Source of the DNA: a bacterium HR20 | GTDB lineage: Bacteria > Bacteroidota > Ignavibacteria > Kapaibacteriales > NICIL-2 | Assembly (NCBI GenBank): GCA_002898675.1 | Contig: BEHW01000009.1 | Location: forward strand, 1 to 33,245 | Length of the DNA stretch: 33,245 nucleotides | Direction: 5' to 3' | In this document: positions 1-7,383 of the stretch, in pieces | Position numbering within the stretch: position 1 is the stretch's first letter | Layout: each line of letters begins with the position of its first letter | Notes under the pieces: generated by a model | The model's input: only the letters and a program-made list of their open reading frames with translations | The model's database searches: none | Told to the model about the DNA's origin: nothing | Translations under genes and position numbers: made by a program

Positions 1-174
1 CTCGTAGGCTGTAGGAATGTCTTGCAACTGCAAGTACGCCCGTGCCAGGAGCGCATAGGCGGTCGCATAGTCCGGATACTCTTTCAGCCCTTCTTCAAGC
101 ACTGCGATTGCTTGGCTGGTCTTGCCGCTTCCGAGCAACCGCTGTGCATGGAGTGTAAAGTGGACCGTTGCCAT
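1..174 (-). CDS. TPR-repeat protein, N-terminal fragment (runs off window)
   Basis: The first 58 codons of a minus-strand gene are visible, and the frame stays open to the window edge. The translated start (MATVHFTLHAQRLLGSGKTS) is followed by a helix-turn-helix pattern with alternating small and aromatic residues (LEEGLKEYPDYATAYALLAR), the signature of a tetratricopeptide repeat, a protein-protein interaction scaffold. Its ATG shares bases with the TGA of the upstream BI-1 gene (TGATG, 172-176), so translation is probably coupled. No signal peptide is seen in the visible part. The overall function cannot be told from the fragment. Confidence 0.6.
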   Translation of the reverse strand, partial: MATVHFTLHAQRLLGSGKTSQAIAVLEEGLKEYPDYATAYALLARAYLQLQDIPTAYE

Positions 175-878
175 CAGCGTCGGCGTCCGAGCAGTCGCAG
201 CAAGTTCAGGAAGAGGTTGACGAAGTCCAGGTACAACGCAAGGGCTGCGATGATCGCATAGTTGGTCGCACGCGCTTCATTTTGAGCAGCGATGGCATAC
301 ATCTCCTTGATTCGCTGCATGTCGTAGGCCGTAAGACCGACGAAGACCAACACCGCTACGATCGAAGTGGCAAATGTCAGCGCTGAACTCTGCAGGAACA
401 GGTTGACCAGCGACGCAAGGATGACACCGATAAGTCCCATGAACATGAAACTGCCGACGCTGCTCAGGTCACGTTTCGTGGTATAGCCGTAGAGTGCCGT
501 TGCTGCGAATGTTCCGCATGTGATGAGGAAGACCGTTGCCAGCGATTCGGCTGTGTAGACGTAAAAAAGTACCGCCAACGTCTTGCCAGTAAGCACCGAG
601 TAGAGCAGAAAGAGTGCCTTTGCAGTACTGGGCGTCATCTGTTCGATGCGTGCTGAAAGGTAGATGACCAGTCCGATCATCGCAATTGCTAAGACCCAGC
701 GAAGCGAGAGGCTCAACTCAAAGATGGCCGGGATAGAAAGCGTTGCCCACGCTGCCAGTGTTGTAACGAGTAATCCGCCCGTCATCCAGGCGTAAACGGT
801 TTGGACGAACAGGCGCTGCTGAACGACTTCGTCACTGCCGAGTGGGAAGAAGCTGCTCTGGGCAATATCGGTTCGCAT
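174..878 (-). CDS. Bax inhibitor-1/YccA family membrane protein
   Basis: This 234-residue, very hydrophobic protein has about seven predicted membrane segments. The C-terminal region carries the family's AYDMQRIKEMY stretch, with the conserved Asp of the YccA/BI-1 pore, and ends in NLFLNLLRLLGRRR, a typical BI-1 tail. Bacterial members are inner-membrane proteins: E. coli YccA modulates FtsH proteolysis, and B. subtilis YetJ is a pH-sensitive calcium leak channel. Which role applies here cannot be told. It lies 39 nt downstream of the polyprenyl synthase gene on the same strand and overlaps the TPR gene by TGATG, so it is probably the third gene of a tatC operon. No clear Shine-Dalgarno precedes the ATG. 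Confidence 0.88.
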   Translation of the reverse strand: MRTDIAQSSFFPLGSDEVVQQRLFVQTVYAWMTGGLLVTTLAAWATLSIPAIFELSLSLRWVLAIAMIGLVIYLSARIEQMTPSTAKALFLLYSVLTGKTLAVLFYVYTAESLATVFLITCGTFAATALYGYTTKRDLSSVGSFMFMGLIGVILASLVNLFLQSSALTFATSIVAVLVFVGLTAYDMQRIKEMYAIAAQNEARATNYAIIAALALYLDFVNLFLNLLRLLGRRR

Positions 879-917
879 GGCATCAGTTCGGTAGTGGTGG
901 AACAGTGCATTTCAAGA

Positions 918-1892
918 CTACTTGGTTCGCTCGATAGTGTAGCGTGCAATCGCGATGAGCATGTCACGAAATTCCGTTGGTGGCAGACTGTCGAGTTCAG
1001 CAATTGCGTCCTCGACGAGCGTGCGTGCTGTTGCCATGGCGCTTTCAACGCCGCCGTAGCGCTCCACAAATGCGATGATGCGCTGGATATGGCCATTGCG
1101 TCGCGCCGACGACTGCAGTAGCCTGACGATCGCTTGTGCTTCTGATGGCGGAGCCTGCTCGAGTGCGCGCAACAGGGGGAGTGTCGCCTTGCCTTCGCGG
1201 AGATCGTGCGCTGCTGGTTTTCCAAGGATCGTGCTGCGGCTGGTGTAGTCGAGCACGTCGTCGCGAATCTGAAAGGCCAACCCAATGCGCTCGCCGAACA
1301 CTGCCAGTTGCTCCTGCGTGGAGTGGTCAGCGCCTGCGCTGAGCGCACCAATCTGGCAACAGGCAGCAAGGAGTGCAGCGGTCTTATCCCGAATGATGCG
1401 GAGATAGGTTTCCTCGTCGAACTTGCGTTTCTGGGAGCGTTGCACCTGCAACAGTTCGCCCTCACTCATGCGTCGAACGGCCTGCGCAGTCACTCGGAGG
1501 AAGTCGAATTCCTCATGCTCGACGGCAAGGAGTAACCCTTGCGCCAGCAGATAATCCCCGACGAGCACAGCGACTTTGTTCTTCCAAATCGCGTTGATGC
1601 TTGCCAGGCCGCGGCGCATTGGCGCTTGATCAACGACGTCGTCGTGGACTAACGTTGCTGTGTGGAGGAGCTCCACCATTGCTGCGCCGATGTGCGTTCG
1701 GTCGGTGATTGCGCCGCATGCTCCTGCACTGGCGAAAACGAGCATTGGCCGCAATTGCTTACCGCGGCTACGGAGGAGGTAGCGGACAACCAAGTTGAGC
1801 AGCGGCACCTGCGATCGCACGCGCTGCGGCAGGGTGCGGTTGAATTCCTCCAGGTACGCTTCGATCGGTTGTGCGAAGGTCGGATGTTTCAT
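918..1892 (-). CDS. Long-chain trans-polyprenyl diphosphate synthase (IspB/HepT type)
   Basis: The 324-residue protein condenses isopentenyl diphosphate onto allylic diphosphates to make the side chain of a respiratory quinone (menaquinone or ubiquinone). Both Asp-rich motifs are intact: HDDVVDQAPMRRG (first, FARM) and QIRDDVLDY (second, SARM). The residue five positions before the first Asp is Ala (HTATLVHDD). In this family a small residue there permits long products, so a C30 or longer chain is inferred. It is cytosolic and membrane-associated. Its ATG overlaps the tatC stop codon as ATGA, so it is co-translated with tatC. Exact chain length cannot be read from the sequence, so no symbol is given. 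Confidence 0.93.
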   Translation of the reverse strand: MKHPTFAQPIEAYLEEFNRTLPQRVRSQVPLLNLVVRYLLRSRGKQLRPMLVFASAGACGAITDRTHIGAAMVELLHTATLVHDDVVDQAPMRRGLASINAIWKNKVAVLVGDYLLAQGLLLAVEHEEFDFLRVTAQAVRRMSEGELLQVQRSQKRKFDEETYLRIIRDKTAALLAACCQIGALSAGADHSTQEQLAVFGERIGLAFQIRDDVLDYTSRSTILGKPAAHDLREGKATLPLLRALEQAPPSEAQAIVRLLQSSARRNGHIQRIIAFVERYGGVESAMATARTLVEDAIAELDSLPPTEFRDMLIAIARYTIERTK

Positions 1893-2638
1893 TGTTGGTC
1901 GCCGGTGGCGACAGCGCGTCGTTTCACTGCGAATTTAGAGATGACGATGCTCAGTTCGTAGAGGATGTAGAGCGGAGTAGCGAAAAACAGCTGGTTGATC
2001 GGATCGGGCGTTGGTGTGAGCACCGCAGCGATGATCAAAATCACAATGATCGCATGGCGGCGATAGGTACTCAGGAACTTCGGTGTAACGATCCCAGCGC
2101 GCGCCAGGACGTACATAATCATCGGAAGCTCAAAGATCAGTCCTGACGCTAAAATCACCGTTGCAAAGAAACCCAAGTACTCGTTGACGTCAATGATGTT
2201 CTCGATCTGCGCCGAGCCAAAACTTTTCGCAAATGCCATCATCGAGGGAATCATGCCGAAGTATGCGAACGCAACGCCTGCAAGGAAGCAGATGCTTGTC
2301 CATACCGTGATTTGCCGTGCCCAGCGGCGCTCGTGTTCGTAGAGTCCTGGCGCAACAAAGCGCCACAAATTCCACAGAACCCACGGGAACCCAATGATGA
2401 AGCCACAGATGAAAATGAGCTTGAAGTAGAGGAACGCTTGACCAAATGGACGCAAGTTCTGCAACCGCAACCCTGCTTCGACCGCAGGGCGAAGGAGAAT
2501 GCGCTCGACGATGTCATTGATGAAGAAACTCACGCCGATGGATGCAACCACGATGCCCGCAAGTCCGCTGATGATGCGGCGTCGGAGCTCATCGAGGTGG
2601 TCGAGAAATCCCATCTCGCGCTGGGGAGGAGTCTCCAT
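1889..2638 (-). CDS. tatC: Sec-independent protein translocase TatC
   Basis: TatC is the core receptor of the twin-arginine translocase and binds RR-signal peptides of folded proteins at the inner membrane. The N-terminal family signature is present (MGFLDHLDELRRRI, residues 9-22), as is the FPWVLWNLWRFVAPGLYEHE region with the conserved acidic residue of the first cytoplasmic loop. Six hydrophobic segments follow. I chose the ATG at 2638 (249 aa, the usual length) because it lies 33 nt from a TAAGTTTG promoter element. An ATG at 2656 and a TTG at 2695 are alternative starts. tatA/tatB are not in the window. It heads an operon with the polyprenyl synthase and diverges from murE. Confidence 0.93.
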   Translation of the reverse strand: METPPQREMGFLDHLDELRRRIISGLAGIVVASIGVSFFINDIVERILLRPAVEAGLRLQNLRPFGQAFLYFKLIFICGFIIGFPWVLWNLWRFVAPGLYEHERRWARQITVWTSICFLAGVAFAYFGMIPSMMAFAKSFGSAQIENIIDVNEYLGFFATVILASGLIFELPMIMYVLARAGIVTPKFLSTYRRHAIIVILIIAAVLTPTPDPINQLFFATPLYILYELSIVISKFAVKRRAVATGDQQ

Positions 2639-2665
2639 TGATGCAGTGGATGCCATGTAGTTTTG
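2638..2665 (+). promoter_or_regulatory. Candidate promoter TTG-N17-TAGTTTTG for murE
   Basis: TTG at 2638-2640 and TAGTTTTG at 2658-2665 match the Bacteroidetes -33/-7 consensus with a 17-nt spacer. The box ends 30 nt before the murE ATG. The element lies inside the alternative upstream start region of tatC. Confidence 0.5.
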
Positions 2666-2670
2666 CCGCG

Positions 2671-2678
2671 CAAACTTA
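2671..2678 (-). promoter_or_regulatory. Candidate promoter -7 box (TAAGTTTG) for tatC operon
   Basis: TAAGTTTG on the minus strand matches the Bacteroidetes TAnnTTTG element exactly and ends 33 nt before the preferred tatC ATG. A -33 TTG at standard spacing is not obvious. It faces the murE promoter box only 5 bp away. Confidence 0.5.
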
Positions 2679-2694
2679 CTTGGGCGATCGGCCA

Positions 2695-4191
2695 ATGCGC
2701 TTGCTGGAAGAGTTGCTCGCTGTGTTCCCAGTGCGTGAGGTTATCGGCGACCGCGTTCAGATCATCGAACGAATTGTCCTCGATTCGCGGCAGGCAGCAG
2801 CGCGAACGCTCTTCGTTGCGCGTCGCGGCAAAGAACACGATGGACTCACTTTCTTGCGCGATGCATACGATCGGGGATGCCGTGTTGTTGCCTCCGACCG
2901 ACTGCCATCGGCGCTGCCATCTGATTGCACGTTCATCCTTTGCGATGACCTGCTGGGCGCGCTGGCACGCTGGAGTCATGCGCTCTCTGGCAATCCGACA
3001 GCACAGCTGGCTGTCTATGGTGTCACCGGCACCAATGGGAAGACTACCACAACAGCTATCCTTGCGCACCTACTTTCGGCATGTGGGGAGCGATCGGGAG
3101 TCATTGGCACGCTCGGCGCTCGCTATGGCGATGAACACCAGCCGACACGCCATACAACACCCGAAGCGCCCGAACTTGCAGCGATGTTCGCATGGATGCT
3201 CTCGCGTGGAGCTACTGCAGTTGCCATGGAAGTTAGCTCGCATGCGCTCTGGTGGCGGCGCGTCGAGGGGACGCAGTTTGCTGGGGCAATCTTTACGAAT
3301 CTGACCCAAGACCATCTCGACTTCCACCGCACGATGGAAAACTATGCGCGTGCCAAGAAGCGACTCTTCGATATGCTGTCCGCTGGGGTGCCTGCTGTCG
3401 TCTTCGCCGATAACGAGTGGAGTCAGTTCATGGTTGCCGATACGCAAGCAACGGTTCTCCGCGTTGGAAGAGGGTACGAAGCAGACGTTCGGATCGTTGC
3501 CGAGCAGCGCTCCGCGAGTGGCACGCAGTGGCGGTTGGAATGGGAAGATGGTCGCAGTGTCGAGATCAGCACACCACTGGTTGGTGGGTTCAACGTCGAG
3601 AATGCGTCGCTTGCGCTGGTGTTGCTGGCAGCGCGTGGGTACTCGCTCGAACGTCTTGCGGAAGCACTCCGGACAGCGCAAGCCCCGCCAGGGCGTATGG
3701 AGCAGATCGCGCTTCCTACGGGTGCACATGCCGTTGTGGACTACGCACACACCCCCGATGCGCTCGAGCGGGTCCTTCAGCAATGCCGGGCAACGATGGA
3801 GCCGACTGCGCGATTGTTCTGTGTCTTCGGGTGTGGTGGTGAGCGCGATCGCGCGAAACGTCCGCTGATGGGAGCAATCGCTGCGCGATACGCCGACTAC
3901 GCAATCATTACCAACGACAATCCCCGCCGAGAGAATCCCGCACAAATTGCTGCCGATATCCGCGCCGGCATTGAATTGGTGCCAGCGGAAAAACGCCGCG
4001 CAACGTTCATCGAAGAGCTGGACCGTCGCTCGGCAATTGCACTGGCAGTTGGAATGGCTGCGGCTGGCGATTGGATCGTCGTCGCAGGCAAAGGACACGA
4101 AGAGTACCAGCTCATTGGAGATGAGCGTTGGCCATTTTCCGATCGCCAGGTGCTCCGGGAAGAAGCTGCCGCGACTGTTAGCAATTCGTAA
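2695..4191 (+). CDS. murE: UDP-MurNAc-tripeptide synthetase (meso-DAP adding) MurE
   Basis: MurE is a cytoplasmic ATP-dependent ligase that adds the third residue to UDP-MurNAc-L-Ala-D-Glu in peptidoglycan synthesis. Of 498 residues, the N-terminal domain is MRLLEELLAVFPV followed by LDSRQ. The ATP loop GTNGKTTTT is at about 112-120, followed by HTTPEAPEL and EVSSHAL. The motif DNPR at 408-411 is the one associated with meso-diaminopimelate specificity, and GKGHEEYQ lies near the end. The ATG at 2695 gives the standard N-terminus; the open frame extends further upstream (2638) but that part resembles no MurE. It stands apart from other mur genes here and diverges from tatC. Confidence 0.95.
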   Translation: MRLLEELLAVFPVREVIGDRVQIIERIVLDSRQAAARTLFVARRGKEHDGLTFLRDAYDRGCRVVASDRLPSALPSDCTFILCDDLLGALARWSHALSGNPTAQLAVYGVTGTNGKTTTTAILAHLLSACGERSGVIGTLGARYGDEHQPTRHTTPEAPELAAMFAWMLSRGATAVAMEVSSHALWWRRVEGTQFAGAIFTNLTQDHLDFHRTMENYARAKKRLFDMLSAGVPAVVFADNEWSQFMVADTQATVLRVGRGYEADVRIVAEQRSASGTQWRLEWEDGRSVEISTPLVGGFNVENASLALVLLAARGYSLERLAEALRTAQAPPGRMEQIALPTGAHAVVDYAHTPDALERVLQQCRATMEPTARLFCVFGCGGERDRAKRPLMGAIAARYADYAIITNDNPRRENPAQIAADIRAGIELVPAEKRRATFIEELDRRSAIALAVGMAAAGDWIVVAGKGHEEYQLIGDERWPFSDRQVLREEAAATVSNS

Positions 4192-4215
4192 CATTTTCCG
4201 CTCAAGGAAAATCGC

Positions 4216-4223
4216 TAGTTTCG
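4216..4223 (+). promoter_or_regulatory. Candidate -7 box (TAGTTTCG) for pstS
   Basis: TAGTTTCG differs from TAnnTTTG at one base and ends 34 nt before the pstS ATG, the same distance as other boxes in this window. No convincing -33 element is visible. Confidence 0.35.
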
Positions 4224-4256
4224 CGCCGTGTGTGGTTTGTCACTTTTTGCTGTCCC

Positions 4257-5273
4257 ATGCGACTTCTCCTTGCGAGTGCTCTTTGCATTTTCCTTTCGAG
4301 CAGCCTGCTTGCTCAACTGCAGTTGAACGGTGCGGGGGCGACGTTCCCCTACGTGCTCTACTCGAAGTGGTTCGATGTGTACAAAAAGAAAACGGGTATT
4401 CAGTTCAACTACCAGTCCATCGGTTCTGGCGGGGGCATCAAGCAGATTACCGATGGAACGGTAGATTTCGGTGCCAGTGACGGTCCAATGACCGACGAGC
4501 AGCTTGCACTCGCACGCCAAAAGCGTGGTACTGATATCCTGCACATTCCGACAACACTCGGTGCAGTTGTGATCGCGTACAACCTTGCACTCCCCAAACC
4601 ACTGCAGCTTACCCCAGATGTATTGGCGGACATTTTCCTGGGAGTCATCAAGCGCTGGGACGATCGGCGCATTGCAGCGATCAATCCAGGAGTCAGCCTT
4701 CCTTCCAAGCCGATCGTTGTCGTCCATCGCAGCGATGGCAGTGGTACGACAGCAATTTTCACTGACTACCTCTGCAAGATCAGCAACTACTGGAAACAGC
4801 GATATGGGCAGGGAACGTCGGTAAGCTGGCCCAAAGGCACACTCGGTGCAAAAGGTAACGAAGGCGTTGCAGGGCAGATCAAGCAAACCTCCGGCAGCAT
4901 CGGATACGTTGAGCTTGCCTATGCTGAGCAGAACAACTTGCCATATGCGGCGATCAAGAACTACGCTGGGGAATTTATTCTCCCCTCGCTGAGTGAGGTT
5001 ACCCGGGCAGCCGAAAGCATGCTCGGAGGTATCCCCGAAGACTTGCGGGCTTCGATAACCAATGCTCCACGGGGGTATCCGATTGCTGGATTTACTTGGC
5101 TGCTTGTCCCGCGCAAGCAGAGTAATCGCGCCAAAGGGAAAGCACTTGTTGATTTCCTGCGCTGGGCACTGACGGAGGGACAAGCCTACTGCGCAGATTT
5201 GCACTACGCTCCCCTCCCCAAGAGCGTTGCCGAACGCGCACTCAAAAAAGTATCGCTCATCGAGCTGCCATAG
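4257..5273 (+). CDS. pstS: Phosphate ABC transporter substrate-binding protein PstS
   Basis: This periplasmic phosphate-binding protein normally feeds the PstCAB transporter. The 338-residue product starts with a signal peptide (MRLLLASALCIFLSSSLLAQ). It continues with the family's GAGATFPYVLYSKWFD, the phosphate-binding stretch SIGSGGGIKQ, DFGASDGPM, and SDGSGTTAIFTDYL, all classical PstS ligand loops. I chose the ATG at 4257 over an in-frame GTG at 4230 because it begins exactly at the signal peptide. No pstC, pstA, pstB or phoU follows, so it is an orphan receptor gene here. It is separated by 83 nt from the DUF4286 gene, which has its own promoter-like box. Confidence 0.93.
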   Translation: MRLLLASALCIFLSSSLLAQLQLNGAGATFPYVLYSKWFDVYKKKTGIQFNYQSIGSGGGIKQITDGTVDFGASDGPMTDEQLALARQKRGTDILHIPTTLGAVVIAYNLALPKPLQLTPDVLADIFLGVIKRWDDRRIAAINPGVSLPSKPIVVVHRSDGSGTTAIFTDYLCKISNYWKQRYGQGTSVSWPKGTLGAKGNEGVAGQIKQTSGSIGYVELAYAEQNNLPYAAIKNYAGEFILPSLSEVTRAAESMLGGIPEDLRASITNAPRGYPIAGFTWLLVPRKQSNRAKGKALVDFLRWALTEGQAYCADLHYAPLPKSVAERALKKVSLIELP

Positions 5274-5320
5274 TACCCGCTACTGCGTCCGCCCACGCAA
5301 GGTATTGCACCAGCAGCTCC

Positions 5321-5328
5321 TATTTTTG
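5321..5328 (+). promoter_or_regulatory. Candidate -7 box (TATTTTTG) for the DUF4286-paa operon
   Basis: TATTTTTG, followed by CG, is an exact TAnnTTTG match ending 29 nt before the DUF4286 ATG. The nearest TTG upstream (5305-5307) gives a short 13-nt spacer, so the -33 element is uncertain. Confidence 0.45.
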
Positions 5329-5356
5329 CGCAGGCTACCCTACAGCTGCGCTTGCG

Positions 5357-5695
5357 ATGGTCATTTACCAAGTTCTCTGCACCGTTCCACGCGCCATTGA
5401 GGACGAATGGCGGCTGTGGATGCTTCGCGAGCACATTCGCGATGTCATGAACACGGAAATGTTCGAGCATGTCATGGTTGCGCGGGTCCTCAAGCCTGCC
5501 GATGATGCACACGTGCGCTACTGCATCCAGTACTACGCACCAACGCTCGAGCACTACGAACAGTATCGGAAAGACTTTGCACCAGTGCTCCAAGCAGCGC
5601 ACAACGCCAAGTACGGCGGCACAATCTCCATCGAGCGCACTGTCATGGTAACCGACGATGCTGAACATGTCGAACGAACTGAACGTCAACGATGA
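5357..5695 (+). CDS. DUF4286 family protein
   Basis: This small 112-residue cytosolic protein shows the DUF4286 pattern found in Bacteroidota and relatives. An N-terminal beta strand (MVIYQVLCTVP) is followed by EDEWRLWMLREHIRDVM, RVLKPADDAHVRYCIQYYAP, a Tyr-rich helix (LEHYEQYRKDFAPVL) and TVMV. The fold suggested is a dimeric alpha-beta barrel like those of small monooxygenases and NIPSNAP-type proteins, but no catalytic role is established. Its stop overlaps the paaB ATG (ATGA at 5692-5695), so it is the first gene of the paa run, in the place where paaA would normally stand. Whether it acts in phenylacetate metabolism is unknown. Confidence 0.8.
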   Translation: MVIYQVLCTVPRAIEDEWRLWMLREHIRDVMNTEMFEHVMVARVLKPADDAHVRYCIQYYAPTLEHYEQYRKDFAPVLQAAHNAKYGGTISIERTVMVTDDAEHVERTERQR

Positions 5696-6111
5696 GTCAT
5701 TCGGTAACGCTGCGCTCCCTCGATCCGCGGGTAGAGCGACTGGGAATTCCCCAAGAGCAGCCAGCGTTCGAGGGCGTACCCGAAGGAACCCACCTTCAGA
5801 CGTTCGAAGTGTTCCACCAAGCCAAAAGCGGTGCACGCCACATCCACGTCGGCAGTATTCACGCACCGAATGCGGAACTGGCGATGGTCTTTGCCAAAGA
5901 GCAGTACGCCCGCCGTTCCGAGTGCGTCAATCTCTGGGTGGTCAAATCCAGCGAGATCATCACCTTCTCGCCGGACGATGCGGATCTTTTTGCAACCACG
6001 CCGGAGAAAACCTACCGTGACGCAAGCGGCTACAAGGTCATGCAGAAAATTCTCGCCTGGAAGCAGCGTCTTCAGCAGAAAGACACTGATCAACCGTCGA
6101 GCAGCTCATGA
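5692..6111 (+). CDS. paaB: 1,2-phenylacetyl-CoA epoxidase subunit PaaB
   Basis: PaaB is a structural subunit that bridges the PaaAC catalytic core of the multicomponent phenylacetyl-CoA epoxidase. Of 139 residues, the core carries the family signature LQTFEVFHQAKSGARHIHVG, then APNAELAMVFAKEQYARR and CVNLWVV. The N-terminal 30 residues and a C-terminal tail (KVMQKILAWKQRL) make it longer than the roughly 95-residue E. coli PaaB. Its ATG overlaps the DUF4286 stop, and its own TGA overlaps the paaC ATG, so all three are translationally coupled. The catalytic subunit PaaA is not encoded nearby. Confidence 0.9.
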   Translation: MSHSVTLRSLDPRVERLGIPQEQPAFEGVPEGTHLQTFEVFHQAKSGARHIHVGSIHAPNAELAMVFAKEQYARRSECVNLWVVKSSEIITFSPDDADLFATTPEKTYRDASGYKVMQKILAWKQRLQQKDTDQPSSSS

Positions 6112-6872
6112 TGGAACACCGCGCAGCGCTCGAAGATTTGCTCTTCCGTATGGCCGACGATGCGCTCATCTACGGCCATCGCAATAGCGAGTGGACAGGG
6201 CTTGCCCCCATCCTGGAAGAGGACATTGCGTTTTCCTCCATCGCGCAGGATAAGCTCGGCCACGCGCTGGCACTCTACACCATGCTCGGCCAGCTGGGAC
6301 ATCCCGACCCGGATACACTTGCCTTCACACGGCAGGAGCGCCAGTTTCGGTGCTGCCACCTGGTCGAACTGCCTACGCAAGACTACGCCGTTGCGCTCAT
6401 GCGCCATGCGCTCTTCGATTACGCCGAACGCAACCGCTACCGCTTGCTCGAGCAAAGCTCGTTTGCACCACTTGCAGCATTAGCGCAGAAAGTGCGTGGC
6501 GAGATCAAGTACCACACCTTCCACGCAAGCACGTGGTTGCGTCTGCTCGGGCGCGAAGGTACCGACGAAAGCCGTGCACGAATGCAGGCAGCGCTCGAGA
6601 TGCTCTTCCCGTATGCACTCGGCATCTTCGAACCAAGCCGGTACGAGGATGAACTTCGCGCAAGCGGAATCTTTGCCGGCGAGGAGGAACTTCGCCAGCG
6701 GTGGCTCGATGAAATTATCCCGCTGCTCGAAGAGGCGGGATATCGCGTACCACCCCTTGATTCCGTCCAACCATGCTATGGCGGGCGCTCCGGCTACCAC
6801 ACTGAGCACCTCCAGCCGCTGCTCGATGAGATGACGGCAGTCTTTCGTATTGACCCCTCGGCGGAGTGGTAA
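6108..6872 (+). CDS. paaC: 1,2-phenylacetyl-CoA epoxidase subunit PaaC
   Basis: PaaC is the non-catalytic, ferritin-like partner of PaaA in the phenylacetyl-CoA epoxidase and forms the structural half of the heterodimer. The 254-residue protein is all-helical, with the family's MADDALIYGHRNSEWTGLAP N-terminal helix, EEDIAFSSIAQDKLGHA, and LAQKVRGEIKYHTFHASTWL with the degenerate diiron-like positions. The C-terminus contains GGRSGYHTEHLQPLLDEM, typical of PaaC. Two tandem ATGs (6108, 6111) are possible starts; the first overlaps the paaB stop as ATGA. It is followed within 2 nt by paaD. Confidence 0.92.
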   Translation: MMEHRAALEDLLFRMADDALIYGHRNSEWTGLAPILEEDIAFSSIAQDKLGHALALYTMLGQLGHPDPDTLAFTRQERQFRCCHLVELPTQDYAVALMRHALFDYAERNRYRLLEQSSFAPLAALAQKVRGEIKYHTFHASTWLRLLGREGTDESRARMQAALEMLFPYALGIFEPSRYEDELRASGIFAGEEELRQRWLDEIIPLLEEAGYRVPPLDSVQPCYGGRSGYHTEHLQPLLDEMTAVFRIDPSAEW

Positions 6873-6873
6873 G

Positions 6874-7368
6874 ATGCGTGCGATGGACGTTATCACAACC
6901 GATGCGGTGTGGGCTGCGCTCGAGCAAGTGCACGATCCCGAAATTCCCGCGCTCTCCATCGTGGACATGGGGATTGTAACCGCACTTGATGTAACCCCAG
7001 ACTGCATAACCGTCACGATTACCCCAACGTTTGTCGGCTGCCCAGCGCTCGAAATGATCAAAGATGCCATCAGAACGCGGCTTGCCGACTTACCCATCGA
7101 GCGCGTGGAGGTTGTGGTGGATTACTCGACACCGTGGAGCACCAACCGGATGACTGAACGAGGGCGGGCTGCGCTTGCATCGCTCGGCTTTGCGCCGCCA
7201 CCGCGATTCGATGGTGAGTTCGAACCCGAAATTCTGCTCAATGCCAAGTGCCCCAATTGCGGCAGCACGAACACAACGCTGCAGAGTCCGTTTGGTCCTG
7301 CGCTTTGCCGGGCGATTTACTATTGCAACGACTGCCGCCAAGCGTTCGAACAGTTCAAACCACTCTAA
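6874..7368 (+). CDS. paaD: Phenylacetate-CoA oxygenase assembly protein PaaD
   Basis: PaaD is a MIP18/DUF59-family accessory protein thought to help mature the iron site of the phenylacetyl-CoA epoxidase. Of 164 residues, the N-terminal domain has VHDPEIPALSIVDMGIV and TPTFVGCPALEMIKD, where the Cys is conserved in the DUF59 family. The C-terminus carries a zinc-ribbon-like pair, CPNC and, after a long loop, CNDC, plus a TTLQSPFGPALCRAIYYC stretch characteristic of PaaD. The ATG at 6874 is one base after the paaC stop; a second ATG at 6883 is possible. It completes a B-C-D block. Confidence 0.92.
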   Translation: MRAMDVITTDAVWAALEQVHDPEIPALSIVDMGIVTALDVTPDCITVTITPTFVGCPALEMIKDAIRTRLADLPIERVEVVVDYSTPWSTNRMTERGRAALASLGFAPPPRFDGEFEPEILLNAKCPNCGSTNTTLQSPFGPALCRAIYYCNDCRQAFEQFKPL

Positions 7369-7383
7369 CGCGGACGCCGTTCA

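Noticed and set aside
3070..4194. Long minus-strand open frame (374 codons) opposite murE
   Set aside because: It is antisense to a well-supported murE. Its translation has no recognisable domain and an odd Arg/Cys/His-rich composition typical of a shadow frame.
4215..5204. Minus-strand open frame (329 codons) opposite pstS
   Set aside because: It is a shadow of pstS with no domain pattern.
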